DNA of 64,000 bases from Stenotrophomonas sp. Iso1 (GCF_027497995.1 NZ_JAODBT010000001.1:620001-684000); one strand, 5' to 3'. Shown: positions 8,592 to 17,173, counted from the stretch's first letter. The notes: generated from the letters alone by a model not told the origin. Program-made: numbers and translations.

Positions 8592-9146
8592 ATGAGCGGA
8601 GTGATCCTGCAGGGATTGCCTGCGCAAGTAGATTCGCAATGTCGCGTGCTGGTACTGGGCTCGATGCCGGGTGCGATCTCTTTGCATGCGTCGCGCTACT
8701 ACGCGCATCCGCGCAATCGCTTCTGGCCGCTGATGGCAACGTTGTGCGGATTTGATGCAGCGTTGGACTACACGCAACGCATGCAGTATCTGCAACACGC
8801 AGGTGTCGGCCTGTGGGATGTCATCGGCCAATGTCAACGCAGCGGTAGTCTGGATGCGGCAATCGTGCGCGGCAGCGAAGTTGCCAACCCATTGCCTGCG
8901 TTGATTGCGGACCTGCCTGCACTGGAGGTCATCGCCTGCAACGGCGGCGCGGCACATGCTGCGTTCCAACGGTGGGTGCGACCGGCTTTGCCGGTTGTGG
9001 CGGTTGCGCTGCCGGTGTTGGCGCTGCCATCGACCAGCCCGGCCAATGCGGCGTGGTCATTGCCACGCCTGCGGGAGGCATGGGGCCAGCTGCGGCCGTG
9101 GCTGGATGCATCGGAACCGCCCACTGCGCGGCCCTGTGGCGGCTGA
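8592..9146 (+). CDS. DNA-deoxyinosine glycosylase (uracil-DNA glycosylase family 6)
   Basis: 184 residues from ATG 8592. The motif LVLGSMPGAISLHASRYYAH followed by PRNRFWPLMA is the signature of the hypoxanthine-DNA glycosylase branch (family 6) of the uracil-DNA glycosylase superfamily, which excises hypoxanthine formed by adenine deamination. Later VGLWDVIGQCQRSGSLDAAI and a C-terminal VLALPSTSPANA, the equivalent of the UDG motif containing H/S-PSP, also fit. It is a cytoplasmic base-excision repair enzyme. The ATG at 8592 is preferred over 8547 because the family starts just before the first beta strand. Confidence 0.88.
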   Translation: MSGVILQGLPAQVDSQCRVLVLGSMPGAISLHASRYYAHPRNRFWPLMATLCGFDAALDYTQRMQYLQHAGVGLWDVIGQCQRSGSLDAAIVRGSEVANPLPALIADLPALEVIACNGGAAHAAFQRWVRPALPVVAVALPVLALPSTSPANAAWSLPRLREAWGQLRPWLDASEPPTARPCGG

Positions 9147-9335
9147 CCGGGCAGGACATCGGGGACAACCGGCAAGTCACGCGGTGTGAATCCCGTCGCG
9201 GCAAGCCTGAAGCCCCACCGGCTGTGGCTTGCGCCTGACCGGGGACATACGCAGGCGAATTCAGCGGTAGCGGTTGGCGCTGCGGCCCGGTGACGCCACA
9301 ATAGAGGATTCCCTCACTGTTGCTGGAGTAGTTTC

Positions 9336-10712
9336 ATGGCCGAAATCAAGGAAGCACTTGTCCCCGATATCGGTGACTACAGCGACATTCCGGTGATCGA
9401 AGTGCTGGTCGCCGTCGGCGATACGGTCAAGAAGGACCAGGGCCTGGTCACGTTGGAATCGGACAAGGCCACGATGGAAGTGCCTTCGTCGGTGTCTGGC
9501 GTGGTCAAGGAAATCAAGGTCAAGGTGGGCGACAACCTGTCTGAGGGCAAGGTCGTGGCGCTGATCGAAGTGGCCGAGGAGGACGCAAAGCCAGCCGCTG
9601 CCGCTGCCCCGGCTGCCCCGGCCAAGGTGGAAGCGACCGCCGAAACCGGCGCCAAGGTCGAACCGGTAGCCGTGGCGCCGGTGCCGGACAAGCTGGCCCA
9701 GCGCGAAATCCAGCAGGAAGCCGCATTGCCGGCCAGCAAGCCGGCCAGCCCGCCGGTGCAGTTCAATGCGGAAGGCGTGTTGCCGTCCAAGGTGCCGTAT
9801 GCCAGCCCGGCGGTGCGCGTGTTCGCCCGTGAGCTGGGCGTCGACCTAGACCAGGTGTCGGGCACCGAAAAGGGTGGCCGTATCACCAAGGAGGACGTGC
9901 AGAAGTTCGTCAAGGGCGTGCTTACCGGCGGCGTTTCGGTTGCCGGCGCTGCGCCGGTGGCAGCCGGTGGTGGCCTGAACCTGCTGCCATGGCCGAAGGT
10001 GGACTTCAGCAAGTTCGGCGAGGTCGAAGTCCAGCCGTTGTCGCGGATCAAGAAGATTTCCGGTGCCAACCTGGCCCGCAACTGGGCAATGATTCCGCAC
10101 GTCACTCAGTTCGAACAGGCCGACATCACCGACCTGGAAGCCCTGCGCGTGGCGCTGAACAAGGAAAACGAGAAGGCCGGCATCAAGCTGACCATGCTTG
10201 CCTTCCTGGTCAAGGCCAGTGCCGCGGCGCTGAAGAAATTCCCCGAGTTCAACGCCTCGCTGGATGCCAGCGGCGAAAACCTCACGCTGAAGAAGTACTT
10301 CAACATCGGCTTCGCTGCCGACACCCCGAGTGGTCTGGTCGTCCCGGTCATCCGCGACGTCGACAAGAAGGGTGTGGTGCAGATCGCGCAGGAATCCGGC
10401 GAGCTGGCCAAGAAGGCGCGTGACGGCAAGTTGGGCCCGGCTGACATGAGTGGCGGTTGCTTCTCGATCAGCTCGCTGGGTGGCATTGGCGGCACCGCGT
10501 TCACTCCGATCGTCAATGCGCCGGAAGTGGCCATCCTTGGTGTGTCCAAGTCGTCGATCCAGCCGGTCTGGAACGGCAAGGAATTCGCGCCGAAGCTGAT
10601 GCTGCCGTTGTCGCTGAGCTACGACCACCGCGTCATCGATGGTGCGTTGGCGGCGCGTTTCACCACCTACCTGTCGCAGGTGCTGGCCGACATGCGTCGC
10701 GTCCTGCTGTGA
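9336..10712 (+). CDS. aceF: Pyruvate dehydrogenase E2, dihydrolipoyllysine acetyltransferase
   Basis: 458 residues. It transfers acetyl groups from E1 to CoA in the pyruvate dehydrogenase core. An N-terminal lipoyl domain (residues 1-80) carries the lipoylated lysine at about 44 in ESDKATMEVPSS. An Ala/Pro-rich linker follows, then the peripheral-subunit binding domain around 150-190 (ASPAVRVFARELGVDLDQVS) and the catalytic domain from about 225 with the active site DHRVIDGALAARF near the C-terminus. It has only one lipoyl domain, while the downstream E3 carries two. The stop overlaps the next start as TGATG. The E1 gene is not in this window. Confidence 0.95.
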   Translation: MAEIKEALVPDIGDYSDIPVIEVLVAVGDTVKKDQGLVTLESDKATMEVPSSVSGVVKEIKVKVGDNLSEGKVVALIEVAEEDAKPAAAAAPAAPAKVEATAETGAKVEPVAVAPVPDKLAQREIQQEAALPASKPASPPVQFNAEGVLPSKVPYASPAVRVFARELGVDLDQVSGTEKGGRITKEDVQKFVKGVLTGGVSVAGAAPVAAGGGLNLLPWPKVDFSKFGEVEVQPLSRIKKISGANLARNWAMIPHVTQFEQADITDLEALRVALNKENEKAGIKLTMLAFLVKASAAALKKFPEFNASLDASGENLTLKKYFNIGFAADTPSGLVVPVIRDVDKKGVVQIAQESGELAKKARDGKLGPADMSGGCFSISSLGGIGGTAFTPIVNAPEVAILGVSKSSIQPVWNGKEFAPKLMLPLSLSYDHRVIDGALAARFTTYLSQVLADMRRVLL

Positions 10713-11368
10713 TGCGCACTGCGCCCATGCGCGCAGTGTTGGCTGCGCTGCTTGCCGTGCTGGCTGCACCCGCACTGGCCGCACGTCAGTGCGAGCCGGT
10801 GGTGGGCCAGGGCTGGCCGCCGGCCGTGGGCAACTACGGTCAGGCGGCATCGCAGTTGTTGGGCGGGCAGGCCGAAGACGAGCTGTCGTTGCTGATGTTG
10901 CCGGCGCGTGGCGAGGAATCGCAGGTGCTGCTGCGTCGTGATGCCAGCAACGGTCAATGGACCGTGTTGGCGGGGCTGGCCGAAAAGCGCATTTACAGCT
11001 GGAATAGCGGTGCCAGCCGGGTAGGGGTGAACCTGCGCCTGGACCAGAGCCCATCATTCGCGCAGGCGCCGTTGCCGGAGGCATTGGCGCAGCGCGTGGT
11101 CGAGGTTTGGGCGCAGGCGTTGTCCACGCCGGAAGTGGCGGCGCGTGCGCCGGTCACCGATGGCGAAGTGGTGTCCTTCACCATCAACGGCGAGCGTTAC
11201 AGCGGGCTGCGCCCGGGCTGTGGTCAGCTGGAGGCGTTGCTGGAACAGGCCGCACTGCTGACCGAACTGGCGCACAGCAAAGACAAAAAGTACGAGAAGC
11301 GCTACGAGGCTATCGAACGCGCGCTCGACAAGATGCACAACCGGTTCTCCGGCGAAGACGCCGGCTGA
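10712..11368 (+). CDS. Exported hypothetical protein between E2 and E3
   Basis: 218 residues beginning at the ATG that overlaps the aceF stop by one base. A signal peptide is evident (MRAVLAALLAVLAAPALAA), so the protein should be periplasmic. The mature part has two cysteines (RQCEPV near the start and RPGCGQL near residue 175) that could form a disulfide, a likely all-beta middle, and a charged helical tail with KDKKYEKRYEAIERALDKM. I do not recognise a family. Its tight placement between aceF and lpd (17 bases before lpd) implies co-transcription with pyruvate dehydrogenase, which is odd for an exported protein. Confidence 0.75.
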   Translation: MRTAPMRAVLAALLAVLAAPALAARQCEPVVGQGWPPAVGNYGQAASQLLGGQAEDELSLLMLPARGEESQVLLRRDASNGQWTVLAGLAEKRIYSWNSGASRVGVNLRLDQSPSFAQAPLPEALAQRVVEVWAQALSTPEVAARAPVTDGEVVSFTINGERYSGLRPGCGQLEALLEQAALLTELAHSKDKKYEKRYEAIERALDKMHNRFSGEDAG

Positions 11369-11385
11369 GCCCACTGGAGAAAACA

Positions 11386-13533
11386 ATGGCGACGATTGAA
11401 ATCAAGGTTCCGGACATTGGCGATTACGACAGTGTGCCGGTGATCGAAATCCTGGTCGCGGTGGGCGACACAGTGAAGAAGGATCAGGGCCTGGTCACGC
11501 TGGAGTCGGACAAGGCGACGCTGGAAGTGCCGTCCTCGGCATCGGGTGTGGTCAAGGAAATCAAGGTCAAGCTCGACGACAAGCTGTCCGAAGGCGACGT
11601 GGTGGTGATTCTGGAAGCGGAAGGCGAAGCCGCCGCACCTGCTCCCGCCGCCGCACCTGCGCCAGTGGCAGCGCCTGTCGCGACGCCGGCTTCGGCCGCG
11701 CAGCCTGTCGCCGTCGCTCCGGCAGCGGTCAGCGCACCGGCCGCGATCGGCCCGGTCGAAGTGAAGGTGCCGGACATCGGCGACTACGACAGTGTGCCGG
11801 TGATCGAAATCCTGGTGGCTGTGGGCGACACGGTGGTCAAGGACCAGGGCCTGGTCACGCTGGAGTCGGACAAGGCAACGCTGGAAGTGCCGTCCTCGGC
11901 AGCCGGGGTGGTCAAGGAAATCAAGGTCAAGCTCGACGACAAGTTGTCCGAGGGCGACGTGGTGGTGATCCTGGAAGCTGAAGGCGCCGCCGCCGCTCCG
12001 GCCAGCAAAGCTGCACCGGGCAGCAAGCCGCCGGTGACCCCGTCGCACCGCGCGCCGGACCCGGCGGTCGCTGCCAAGGCGCTGCCGTCCAGCGGTCGCA
12101 AAGCCGACATCGAGTGCCGCCTGGTGGTGCTGGGCGCCGGCCCGGGCGGCTATACCGCCGCGTTCCGTTCGGCTGACCTGGGCATGGACACCGTGCTCAT
12201 CGAGCGTTACGCCAACCTCGGCGGCGTCTGCCTCAACGTGGGCTGCATTCCGTCCAAGGCGCTGTTGCACGCCGCTGAAATCATCGATCACGCCTCGCAC
12301 GCCAGTGACCTGGGCATCGAGTACGGCGCGCCGAAGATCAGCTTGGACAAGCTGCGCGAGTACAAGGAAAAGGTTGTCGGTCAGCTGACCAAGGGCCTGG
12401 CCGGCATGGCCAAGCAGCGCAAGATCCGCACCGTGCAGGGCGTGGCCAAGTTCGTCTCTGCCAACGAGCTGGAAATCACCGGCGACGACGGCAAGACCCA
12501 GCTGTTGCGCTTCGAGCAATGCGTCGTCGCGGCCGGTTCGCAGGCGGTGAAGCTGCCGAACTTCCCGTGGGACGACAAGCGCGTGATGGATTCCACCGAC
12601 GCGCTGGAACTGGCGGAAGTGCCGAAGACCCTGCTGGTCGTTGGCGGCGGCATCATCGGCTTGGAAATGGCCACCGTTTATAGCGCCCTGGGCGCCAAGG
12701 TCACGGTGGTCGAGTTCATGGACCAGCTGATGCCGGGTGCCGACAAGGACCTGGTCAAGCCGCTGGCTGACCGTCTGAAGAAGCAGGGCATCGAAGTCCA
12801 CCTGAAGACCAAGGCGTCGGGCGTCACCGCTGACAAGAAGGGCATCACCGTGACCTTCGAAGCCGCTACCGAAGGCGACAAGCCGGCGATGGAAAGCGCC
12901 ACCTTCGACCGCGTGCTGGTGGCTGTGGGCCGCTCGGCCAATGGCAAGAAGATTGATGCCGACAAGGCGGGTGTGGAAGTGACCGATCGCGGCTTCATTC
13001 CGGTTGATCGTCAGATGCGTACCAACGTGCCGCACATCTTTGCCATCGGCGACATCGTCGGTAATCCGATGCTGGCCCACAAGGCCACGCACGAAGGCAA
13101 GCTGGCGGCCGAAGTGGCCTTCGGCGAGAAGAAGGAATGGGTGGCCCGCGTGATTCCGTCGGTGGCGTATACCAACCCGGAAATCGCCTGGGTCGGCGTC
13201 ACCGAAACCGAGGCCAAGGCCAAGGGTTTGAAGGTGGGCGTGGCCAAGTTCCCGTGGGCGGCCAGCGGTCGCGCCATCGGCATTGGTCGTACCGAAGGCT
13301 TCACCAAGCTGATCTTCGACGAAGAAACCCATCGCGTGATCGGCGGCGCCATCGTCGGTGTGCATGCCGGTGAGTTGCTGGCCGAAATCGGTTTGGCCAT
13401 CGAGATGGGTGCTGAAGCCGAAGATATCGGCCACACCATCCACGCCCACCCGACGCTGAGTGAATCGGTGGCGATGGCGGCGGAGATTTACGACGGCACC
13501 ATCACCGATCTGTATATCCCGAAGAAGAAGTGA
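11386..13533 (+). CDS. lpdA: Dihydrolipoyl dehydrogenase (E3) with two N-terminal lipoyl domains
   Basis: 715 residues, against about 475 for a plain E3. Residues 1-82 and about 121-202 are two nearly identical lipoyl domains with lipoyl lysines at 43 and 163 in ESDKATLEVPSS. Ala/Pro linkers separate them from the flavoprotein. The E3 part begins near 245 with the FAD-binding LVVLGAGPGGYTAAFRSADL and contains the redox disulfide in GGVCLNVGCIPSKALLH, the NAD motif VVGGGIIGLEMATVYSALGA and the C-terminal catalytic HAHPTLSE. It reoxidises dihydrolipoamide with NAD+. E3 with one fused lipoyl domain is known in several proteobacteria; two domains with 360-base periodicity point to an internal tandem duplication. 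Confidence 0.95.
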   Translation: MATIEIKVPDIGDYDSVPVIEILVAVGDTVKKDQGLVTLESDKATLEVPSSASGVVKEIKVKLDDKLSEGDVVVILEAEGEAAAPAPAAAPAPVAAPVATPASAAQPVAVAPAAVSAPAAIGPVEVKVPDIGDYDSVPVIEILVAVGDTVVKDQGLVTLESDKATLEVPSSAAGVVKEIKVKLDDKLSEGDVVVILEAEGAAAAPASKAAPGSKPPVTPSHRAPDPAVAAKALPSSGRKADIECRLVVLGAGPGGYTAAFRSADLGMDTVLIERYANLGGVCLNVGCIPSKALLHAAEIIDHASHASDLGIEYGAPKISLDKLREYKEKVVGQLTKGLAGMAKQRKIRTVQGVAKFVSANELEITGDDGKTQLLRFEQCVVAAGSQAVKLPNFPWDDKRVMDSTDALELAEVPKTLLVVGGGIIGLEMATVYSALGAKVTVVEFMDQLMPGADKDLVKPLADRLKKQGIEVHLKTKASGVTADKKGITVTFEAATEGDKPAMESATFDRVLVAVGRSANGKKIDADKAGVEVTDRGFIPVDRQMRTNVPHIFAIGDIVGNPMLAHKATHEGKLAAEVAFGEKKEWVARVIPSVAYTNPEIAWVGVTETEAKAKGLKVGVAKFPWAASGRAIGIGRTEGFTKLIFDEETHRVIGGAIVGVHAGELLAEIGLAIEMGAEAEDIGHTIHAHPTLSESVAMAAEIYDGTITDLYIPKKK
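11401..11994 (+). repeat. Tandem duplicated lipoyl-domain DNA within lpdA
   Basis: Two copies of about 230 bases start at 11401 and 11761, offset by exactly 360 bases. Differences are few and mostly synonymous. They encode the two lipoyl domains of the E3 protein. Confidence 0.9.
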
Positions 13534-13538
13534 TCCAC

Positions 13539-13570
13539 ACGACGCCCCCTCACCGGGGCGTCGTTGTTTC
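13539..13570 (+). terminator. Intrinsic terminator after lpdA
   Basis: ACGACGCCCC (13539-13548) pairs with GGGGCGTCGT (13555-13564), loop six bases, followed by TGTTTC. It lies five bases after the lpdA stop and ends the pyruvate dehydrogenase operon. Confidence 0.75.
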
Positions 13571-13695
13571 TGGCGTTCGAAAGGGGCGAGGGAATGTGAT
13601 GTTGCCACCGCCGCCTACCGATGCAGGTGGAATGCCCAGTATTCGATCAGGGTGTGCAGCGCCGTACCGAGCCGGTACTGCATGGATGCGAAACC

Positions 13696-13725
13696 AAAAA
13701 CGGCAGAGCGGAGCCATGCTCCGCT
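13696..13725 (-). terminator. REP-like hairpin serving as terminator of the minus-strand outer membrane gene
   Basis: AGCGGAGC (13707-13714) and GCTCCGCT (13718-13725) form a perfect 8-bp stem around CAT. On the minus strand it is followed within a few bases by TTTTT. The same stem around ATG recurs at 27766-27784, so it belongs to a dispersed palindrome family. Confidence 0.6.
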
Positions 13726-13778
13726 GAGGCCTTACCAAAAAAGCCGCTGCCAAGCATGGCTCGACACTGCCGTGTGGG

Positions 13779-14603
13779 TCAGAACGACAGGCTCACACCC
13801 GCCAGCGGTCCCTTGAATTCCTGCTTCAAGCCGATGACACCATCACTGCCGCGCTTGTCGGCATCGAGCTTGAACCAGTCATAGCCGGCGAAGATGCCGA
13901 AGTTCTTGTTGAAGTTGTATTGCACGATGGCATTGGCGCGACTCAGGTCGCCTTTGTAGTCATCGAAGTTGCCCCAACTGGTGTTGAGGTACTGGCCTTG
14001 CAGGTTGATCATCCAATGCTCGGACGGCGTGAAGGTCAGGCGTGCACCGACCACCGGCGCAATGCCATCGGCCTTCTCATTGATGAAGCGCCCCTGGTAG
14101 AGATCGCCAAGATCGGCATAGGCATCTGCGCTGATCTTGGCGTACTCGGCACCCAGCTGCAGGCCGAAGTCGAATGTCTCGCTATCCACCACGGAGTAGT
14201 CGTAGACCAGCGTGGCTACCTGGTACTTCAGTTCGCCCTTGACGAAGCTGCCGGCCGGCACCGTGGTGTCACCGTAACTGACGGTGTCATCGAGCGTCTC
14301 GCGGCGGTCCTTGTCGTACTTGAAGTAGTCAAAGATCAAGCGCTGCCGGTCGCTGATGCGGAACATGCCATCCACGCGCGGCTCCCCCTCTTTGCCGCCC
14401 ATGCTGAAATCTTCGGACAAGTTGACATCCTGGCCACCAATGCTGGTGCTGCCGCGGATCGTGTTGTCGGTATCGATGTTCATCGCACCGAGCCGCAGTG
14501 TGAAGCGAGGGTCTTCCTCGGCGGCATGCGCCGTCGCGGCGCTGAACAGGCCCAGTGCCAGTGCGCAGGGAGCGAGTGCAGGAATGAAGCGGAAGTTGTG
14601 CAT
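13779..14603 (-). CDS. Outer membrane beta-barrel protein of unknown function
   Basis: 274 residues from ATG 14603, which has a CGGAGG ribosome site and a signal peptide (ALAPCALALGLFSAATAHA, cleaved before AEEDPRF). The mature chain alternates polar and hydrophobic residues in strands such as RQRLIFDYFKYDKD, VATLVYDYSVVDSETFDFGL, MINLQGQYLNTSWGNFDDYK and NFGIFAGYDWFKLDADK, and ends with LAGVSLSF, a C-terminal phenylalanine signal for Bam insertion. Length and pattern suggest a barrel of about 10-12 strands. No specific porin family is recognised. It is divergent from the ATP synthase operon. Confidence 0.8.
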   Translation of the reverse strand: MHNFRFIPALAPCALALGLFSAATAHAAEEDPRFTLRLGAMNIDTDNTIRGSTSIGGQDVNLSEDFSMGGKEGEPRVDGMFRISDRQRLIFDYFKYDKDRRETLDDTVSYGDTTVPAGSFVKGELKYQVATLVYDYSVVDSETFDFGLQLGAEYAKISADAYADLGDLYQGRFINEKADGIAPVVGARLTFTPSEHWMINLQGQYLNTSWGNFDDYKGDLSRANAIVQYNFNKNFGIFAGYDWFKLDADKRGSDGVIGLKQEFKGPLAGVSLSF

Positions 14604-14710
14604 TGTTTTTGCCTCCGTGTTGCGTGGAAGCAAAGACCATCGCGGGTTGTGCGTAGTGTCGGCGTGACCACGCGTGTACGCGATGTGTACGGAAGCCGAG
14701 GCATGAATGC

Positions 14711-14751
14711 GGTGAGGTGGTGCTGCAGGGGACCGACAGCACCACCTCACC
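14711..14751. repeat. Perfect 15-bp inverted repeat
   Basis: GGTGAGGTGGTGCTG (14711-14725) and CAGCACCACCTCACC (14737-14751), with an 11-base loop. It has no U-tract on either strand and lies between divergent promoters, so it may insulate transcription, bind a regulator or be a REP relic. Confidence 0.8.
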
Positions 14752-14925
14752 CGGATCCGTCTCCATCGACGAGTAATGGCGGCGGACGCAGGGGTCTGAC
14801 AGGGGCGTAGAGAGGAAGTTCCCGGTGCTGCATTGCGGCATCCGGGGCCTGCTGAAGCGGGCTGGTCGGGGGAAAATCCTGAAATTGCGGCAACTTGCAT
14901 AGTCAAAAGGGATGCCAGATGCCGG

Positions 14926-14955
14926 TTGTCTCTCAAAATGTCTCACTGCTATACT
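14926..14955 (+). promoter_or_regulatory. Candidate sigma-70 promoter of the ATP synthase operon
   Basis: TTGTCT at 14926-14931 and TATACT at 14950-14955 are separated by 18 bases. A TG two positions before the -10 hexamer gives an extended -10. Predicted start near 14962 leaves about 60 untranslated bases before atpI. Confidence 0.55.
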
Positions 14956-15021
14956 TTCGCGGCTCGACGAGGCGCCTTCGCGCGATTCGGTTCCCACTTT
15001 CACCTTGCAGGACACTTTGAC

Positions 15022-15387
15022 GTGCTGAACTCCGTTGACTCGGGTCGGCGACTGATGTTGCGCGCCGCGGTCTATCCGCTGGCAGCAGTGGCTGTCCTGG
15101 CTCTGGCCTTCCTCTTCGTGGGGCCTAAGTACGCCATCGGCGCTGCGGCGTCGGGTCTGGCAGTGGTGGCAGGGGGCTGGATTTCAGCCCGTATGGCACT
15201 TGGTGGCGGCGTTCAGGCTGCTGGTTCAGCAATGATGCGCCTGATTCTGGCGATGTTGCTGAAATGGGTACTGGTCATCGCCGTGTTTGCAATTGGCCTT
15301 GTCTGGGTGAAGCTTCCCGCGCTGCCGCTGTTCGCGGGTTTGGCGGTGGGAATGATGTTCCAAGTCCTGGCTCTGGCCAGACGTTGA
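15022..15387 (+). CDS. atpI: ATP synthase assembly protein AtpI
   Basis: 121 residues with a GTG start at 15022, selected because the preceding frame has no family resemblance. Four transmembrane helices are visible (AAVYPLAAVAVLALAFLFVG, AIGAAASGLAVVAGGWISA, LILAMLLKWVLVIAVFAIGL and LPLFAGLAVGMMFQVLALAR). AtpI is a non-essential inner-membrane chaperone that assists c-ring assembly. As in most proteobacteria it is the first gene of the operon, 25 bases before atpB. Confidence 0.9.
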   Translation: MLNSVDSGRRLMLRAAVYPLAAVAVLALAFLFVGPKYAIGAAASGLAVVAGGWISARMALGGGVQAAGSAMMRLILAMLLKWVLVIAVFAIGLVWVKLPALPLFAGLAVGMMFQVLALARR

Positions 15388-15412
15388 TCGAATTCATAAA
15401 GGTTACGGACAC

Positions 15413-16210
15413 ATGGCGGGCGAGGCTCTAACTCCTACCAGCTACATCCAGCATCACTTGCAGAACCTGACCGCTCCGGTCGGTGAAGGCGGTGGTTTTT
15501 GGACGATCCACGTTGACACCATCGTTACCGCAGTCCTGATGGGCCTGCTGATGGTGTTCGCGTTCTGGATGGCAACCCGCAAGGCCACGGCAGGTGTGCC
15601 GGGCAAGTGGCAGGCCTTCGTCGAAATCTGCCTGGAGTTCGTTGACCGCCAGGCCAAGGACACCTATCACGGCAAGAGCAAGCTGGTAACGCCGATCGCG
15701 ATCACCATCTTCTTCTGGATCCTGTTGATGAACCTCATCAAGATGATCCCGGCCGACTTCATCTCCAAGCCGCTGGAATGGGCAGGCGTCCACTACTGGA
15801 AGCCGGTGCCGACCGCTGACGTCAATGCCACGCTGGGCATGTCGATCAGCGTGTTCTTCCTGATGATCTTCTTCTCGCTCAAGTCCAAGGGCGTGCTGGG
15901 TTTCATCAAGGAGTTCCTGACGGCCCCGTTCGGCAAGTGGATGATGCCGTTCAACCTGATCCTTAACATCGTCGAGTGGCTGAGCAAGCCGATCTCTCTG
16001 GCGATGCGACTGTTCGGCAACATGTTCGGCGGCGAAATTGTTTTCCTGCTGATCTGGGTGCTGGGTGGTGCCGGTGTGTTCGGTGCCATTGCCGGTGGTG
16101 CATTCGGCTTTGGCTGGATGCTGTTCCATCTGCTGGTGATCCCGCTGCAGGCATTCATTTTCATGATGTTGTCCATCGTGTACTTGAGCCTGTCGGAAGA
16201 CAGTCACTGA
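15413..16210 (+). CDS. atpB: ATP synthase subunit a
   Basis: 265 residues. It forms the proton half-channels against the c-ring in the Fo sector. The essential arginine is in ISLAMRLFGNMFGGEIVFLL (about residue 200), and the C-terminal helix IPLQAFIFMMLSIVYLSL is typical. N-terminal VDTIVTAVLMGLLMVFAFWM and the long polar loop NATLGMSISVFFLMIFFSLK fit gammaproteobacterial AtpB. It ends 73 bases before atpE. Confidence 0.97.
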   Translation: MAGEALTPTSYIQHHLQNLTAPVGEGGGFWTIHVDTIVTAVLMGLLMVFAFWMATRKATAGVPGKWQAFVEICLEFVDRQAKDTYHGKSKLVTPIAITIFFWILLMNLIKMIPADFISKPLEWAGVHYWKPVPTADVNATLGMSISVFFLMIFFSLKSKGVLGFIKEFLTAPFGKWMMPFNLILNIVEWLSKPISLAMRLFGNMFGGEIVFLLIWVLGGAGVFGAIAGGAFGFGWMLFHLLVIPLQAFIFMMLSIVYLSLSEDSH

Positions 16211-16283
16211 GTTACAAGCTTCAACCAGTTTCAACCTTCATCCGTTTCATCACCCTTAGCTACTTAAGTTCCTGGAGATAACC

Positions 16284-16586
16284 ATGTACTTCGCCGTCCT
16301 GACCAACCTCGCCCAAGTTCAGAGCTCCACCGCCCTCGCCGTTGGCATCATGATCGGCCTGGCCGCGCTGGGTGCTGGCCTCGGTCTGGCCATCATGTCC
16401 GGTAAGTTCCTGGAGTCGGCCGCTCGCCAGCCGGAACTGATCCCGGTCCTGCAGGTCCGCATGTTCATCACCGCCGGCCTGATCGACGCCGCGTTCATCA
16501 TCTCGGTCGCCGTTGGCCTGCTGCTGGCTTTCGCCAACCCGCTGGCCTCGACGCTGCTGGCCGAAGCCGCCAAGCTGGCAGGCTGA
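16284..16586 (+). CDS. atpE: ATP synthase subunit c
   Basis: 100 residues, a two-helix hairpin proteolipid. Helix 1 contains the glycine-rich [20 protein letters not shown]; the polar loop is [12 protein letters not shown], and helix 2 carries the proton-binding aspartate in [19 protein letters not shown]. About ten or more copies form the rotor ring, so it must be translated in excess. It has a strong CTGGAG ribosome site, and two stable hairpins follow the gene. Confidence 0.97.
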   Translation: MYFAVLTNLAQVQSSTALAVGIMIGLAALGAGLGLAIMSGKFLESAARQPELIPVLQVRMFITAGLIDAAFIISVAVGLLLAFANPLASTLLAEAAKLAG

Positions 16587-16604
16587 TCCGGCTGCAGTGA
16601 GACG

Positions 16605-16669
16605 GCCGGGTGCCTTCGGGCATCCGGCTTCGGATGAAGGTTCGGTTGCGTCGCCCCGGCGGCGCAACC
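16605..16669 (+). other. Two stable RNA hairpins between atpE and atpF
   Basis: GCCGGGTGCC (16605-16614) pairs with GGCATCCGGC (16619-16628) around a UUCG tetraloop, one of the most stable RNA loops. A second stem, GGTTGCGTCGCC (16644-16655) with GGCGGCGCAACC (16658-16669), follows. No U-tract is present. Such structures could stabilise the upstream atpE message or limit read-through (inference). Confidence 0.65.
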
Positions 16670-16699
16670 ACCCCCCGACACCAGCGACTGAGCTAATCC

Positions 16700-17170
16700 A
16701 TGAATATCAATTTCACCCTCATTGCACAGGCCCTGGCCTTTGCCGCGCTGATCTGGATCATCGCGACCAAGATCTGGCCGCCGTTGATGAAGGCTATCGA
16801 AGAGCGTCAGCAGAAGATCGCTGAAGGCTTGGCCGCTGCCGATCGCAGCCAGAAAGATCTGGCCCAGACGCAGGAAAAGGTCAACGAAGCGTTGAAAGAC
16901 GCCCGTGGCAAGGCCAACGAAATCATCGATCAGGCTCATGTCCGTGCCAACCAGATCGTTGAAGCCGCCAAGAACGAAGCTGTCGCCGAAGCCAACCGTC
17001 AGAAAGATCTGGCCAAGGCTGAAATCGACGCTGCCGCCAATCGCGCCCGCGAAGATCTGCGCAAGCAGGTTGCCGCACTGGCTGTGAGCGGTGCCGAGAA
17101 GCTGCTCAAGCGCGAAATCGATGCCAACGCCCACAAGGCGCTGCTCGACGAGCTGGCCGCGGAGATCTGA
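16700..17170 (+). CDS. atpF: ATP synthase subunit b
   Basis: 156 residues with a single N-terminal membrane helix ([20 protein letters not shown]) and a long charged alpha-helical stalk rich in Ala, Glu, Lys and Arg ([20 protein letters not shown] and following). It forms the peripheral stator linking subunit a to F1 via delta. The length matches the E. coli protein. It lies three bases before atpH. Confidence 0.96.
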   Translation: MNINFTLIAQALAFAALIWIIATKIWPPLMKAIEERQQKIAEGLAAADRSQKDLAQTQEKVNEALKDARGKANEIIDQAHVRANQIVEAAKNEAVAEANRQKDLAKAEIDAAANRAREDLRKQVAALAVSGAEKLLKREIDANAHKALLDELAAEI

Positions 17171-17173
17171 TAG

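Larger units (their letters stand above)
14604..15021. other. Divergent intergenic region between the outer membrane gene and the atp operon
   Basis: 418 bases without a gene. The region holds a perfect 15-bp inverted repeat at 14711-14751 and the probable atp promoter at 14926-14955. I see nothing coding in it. Confidence 0.6.

Noticed and set aside
11302..13608. 768-codon open frame antisense to lpdA
   Set aside because: It is the complement of an intact E3 gene with all catalytic motifs and has no ribosome site or family resemblance.
13550..13778. Short frames between lpdA and the outer membrane gene
   Set aside because: They overlap terminator and REP-like hairpins and have no plausible start or composition.
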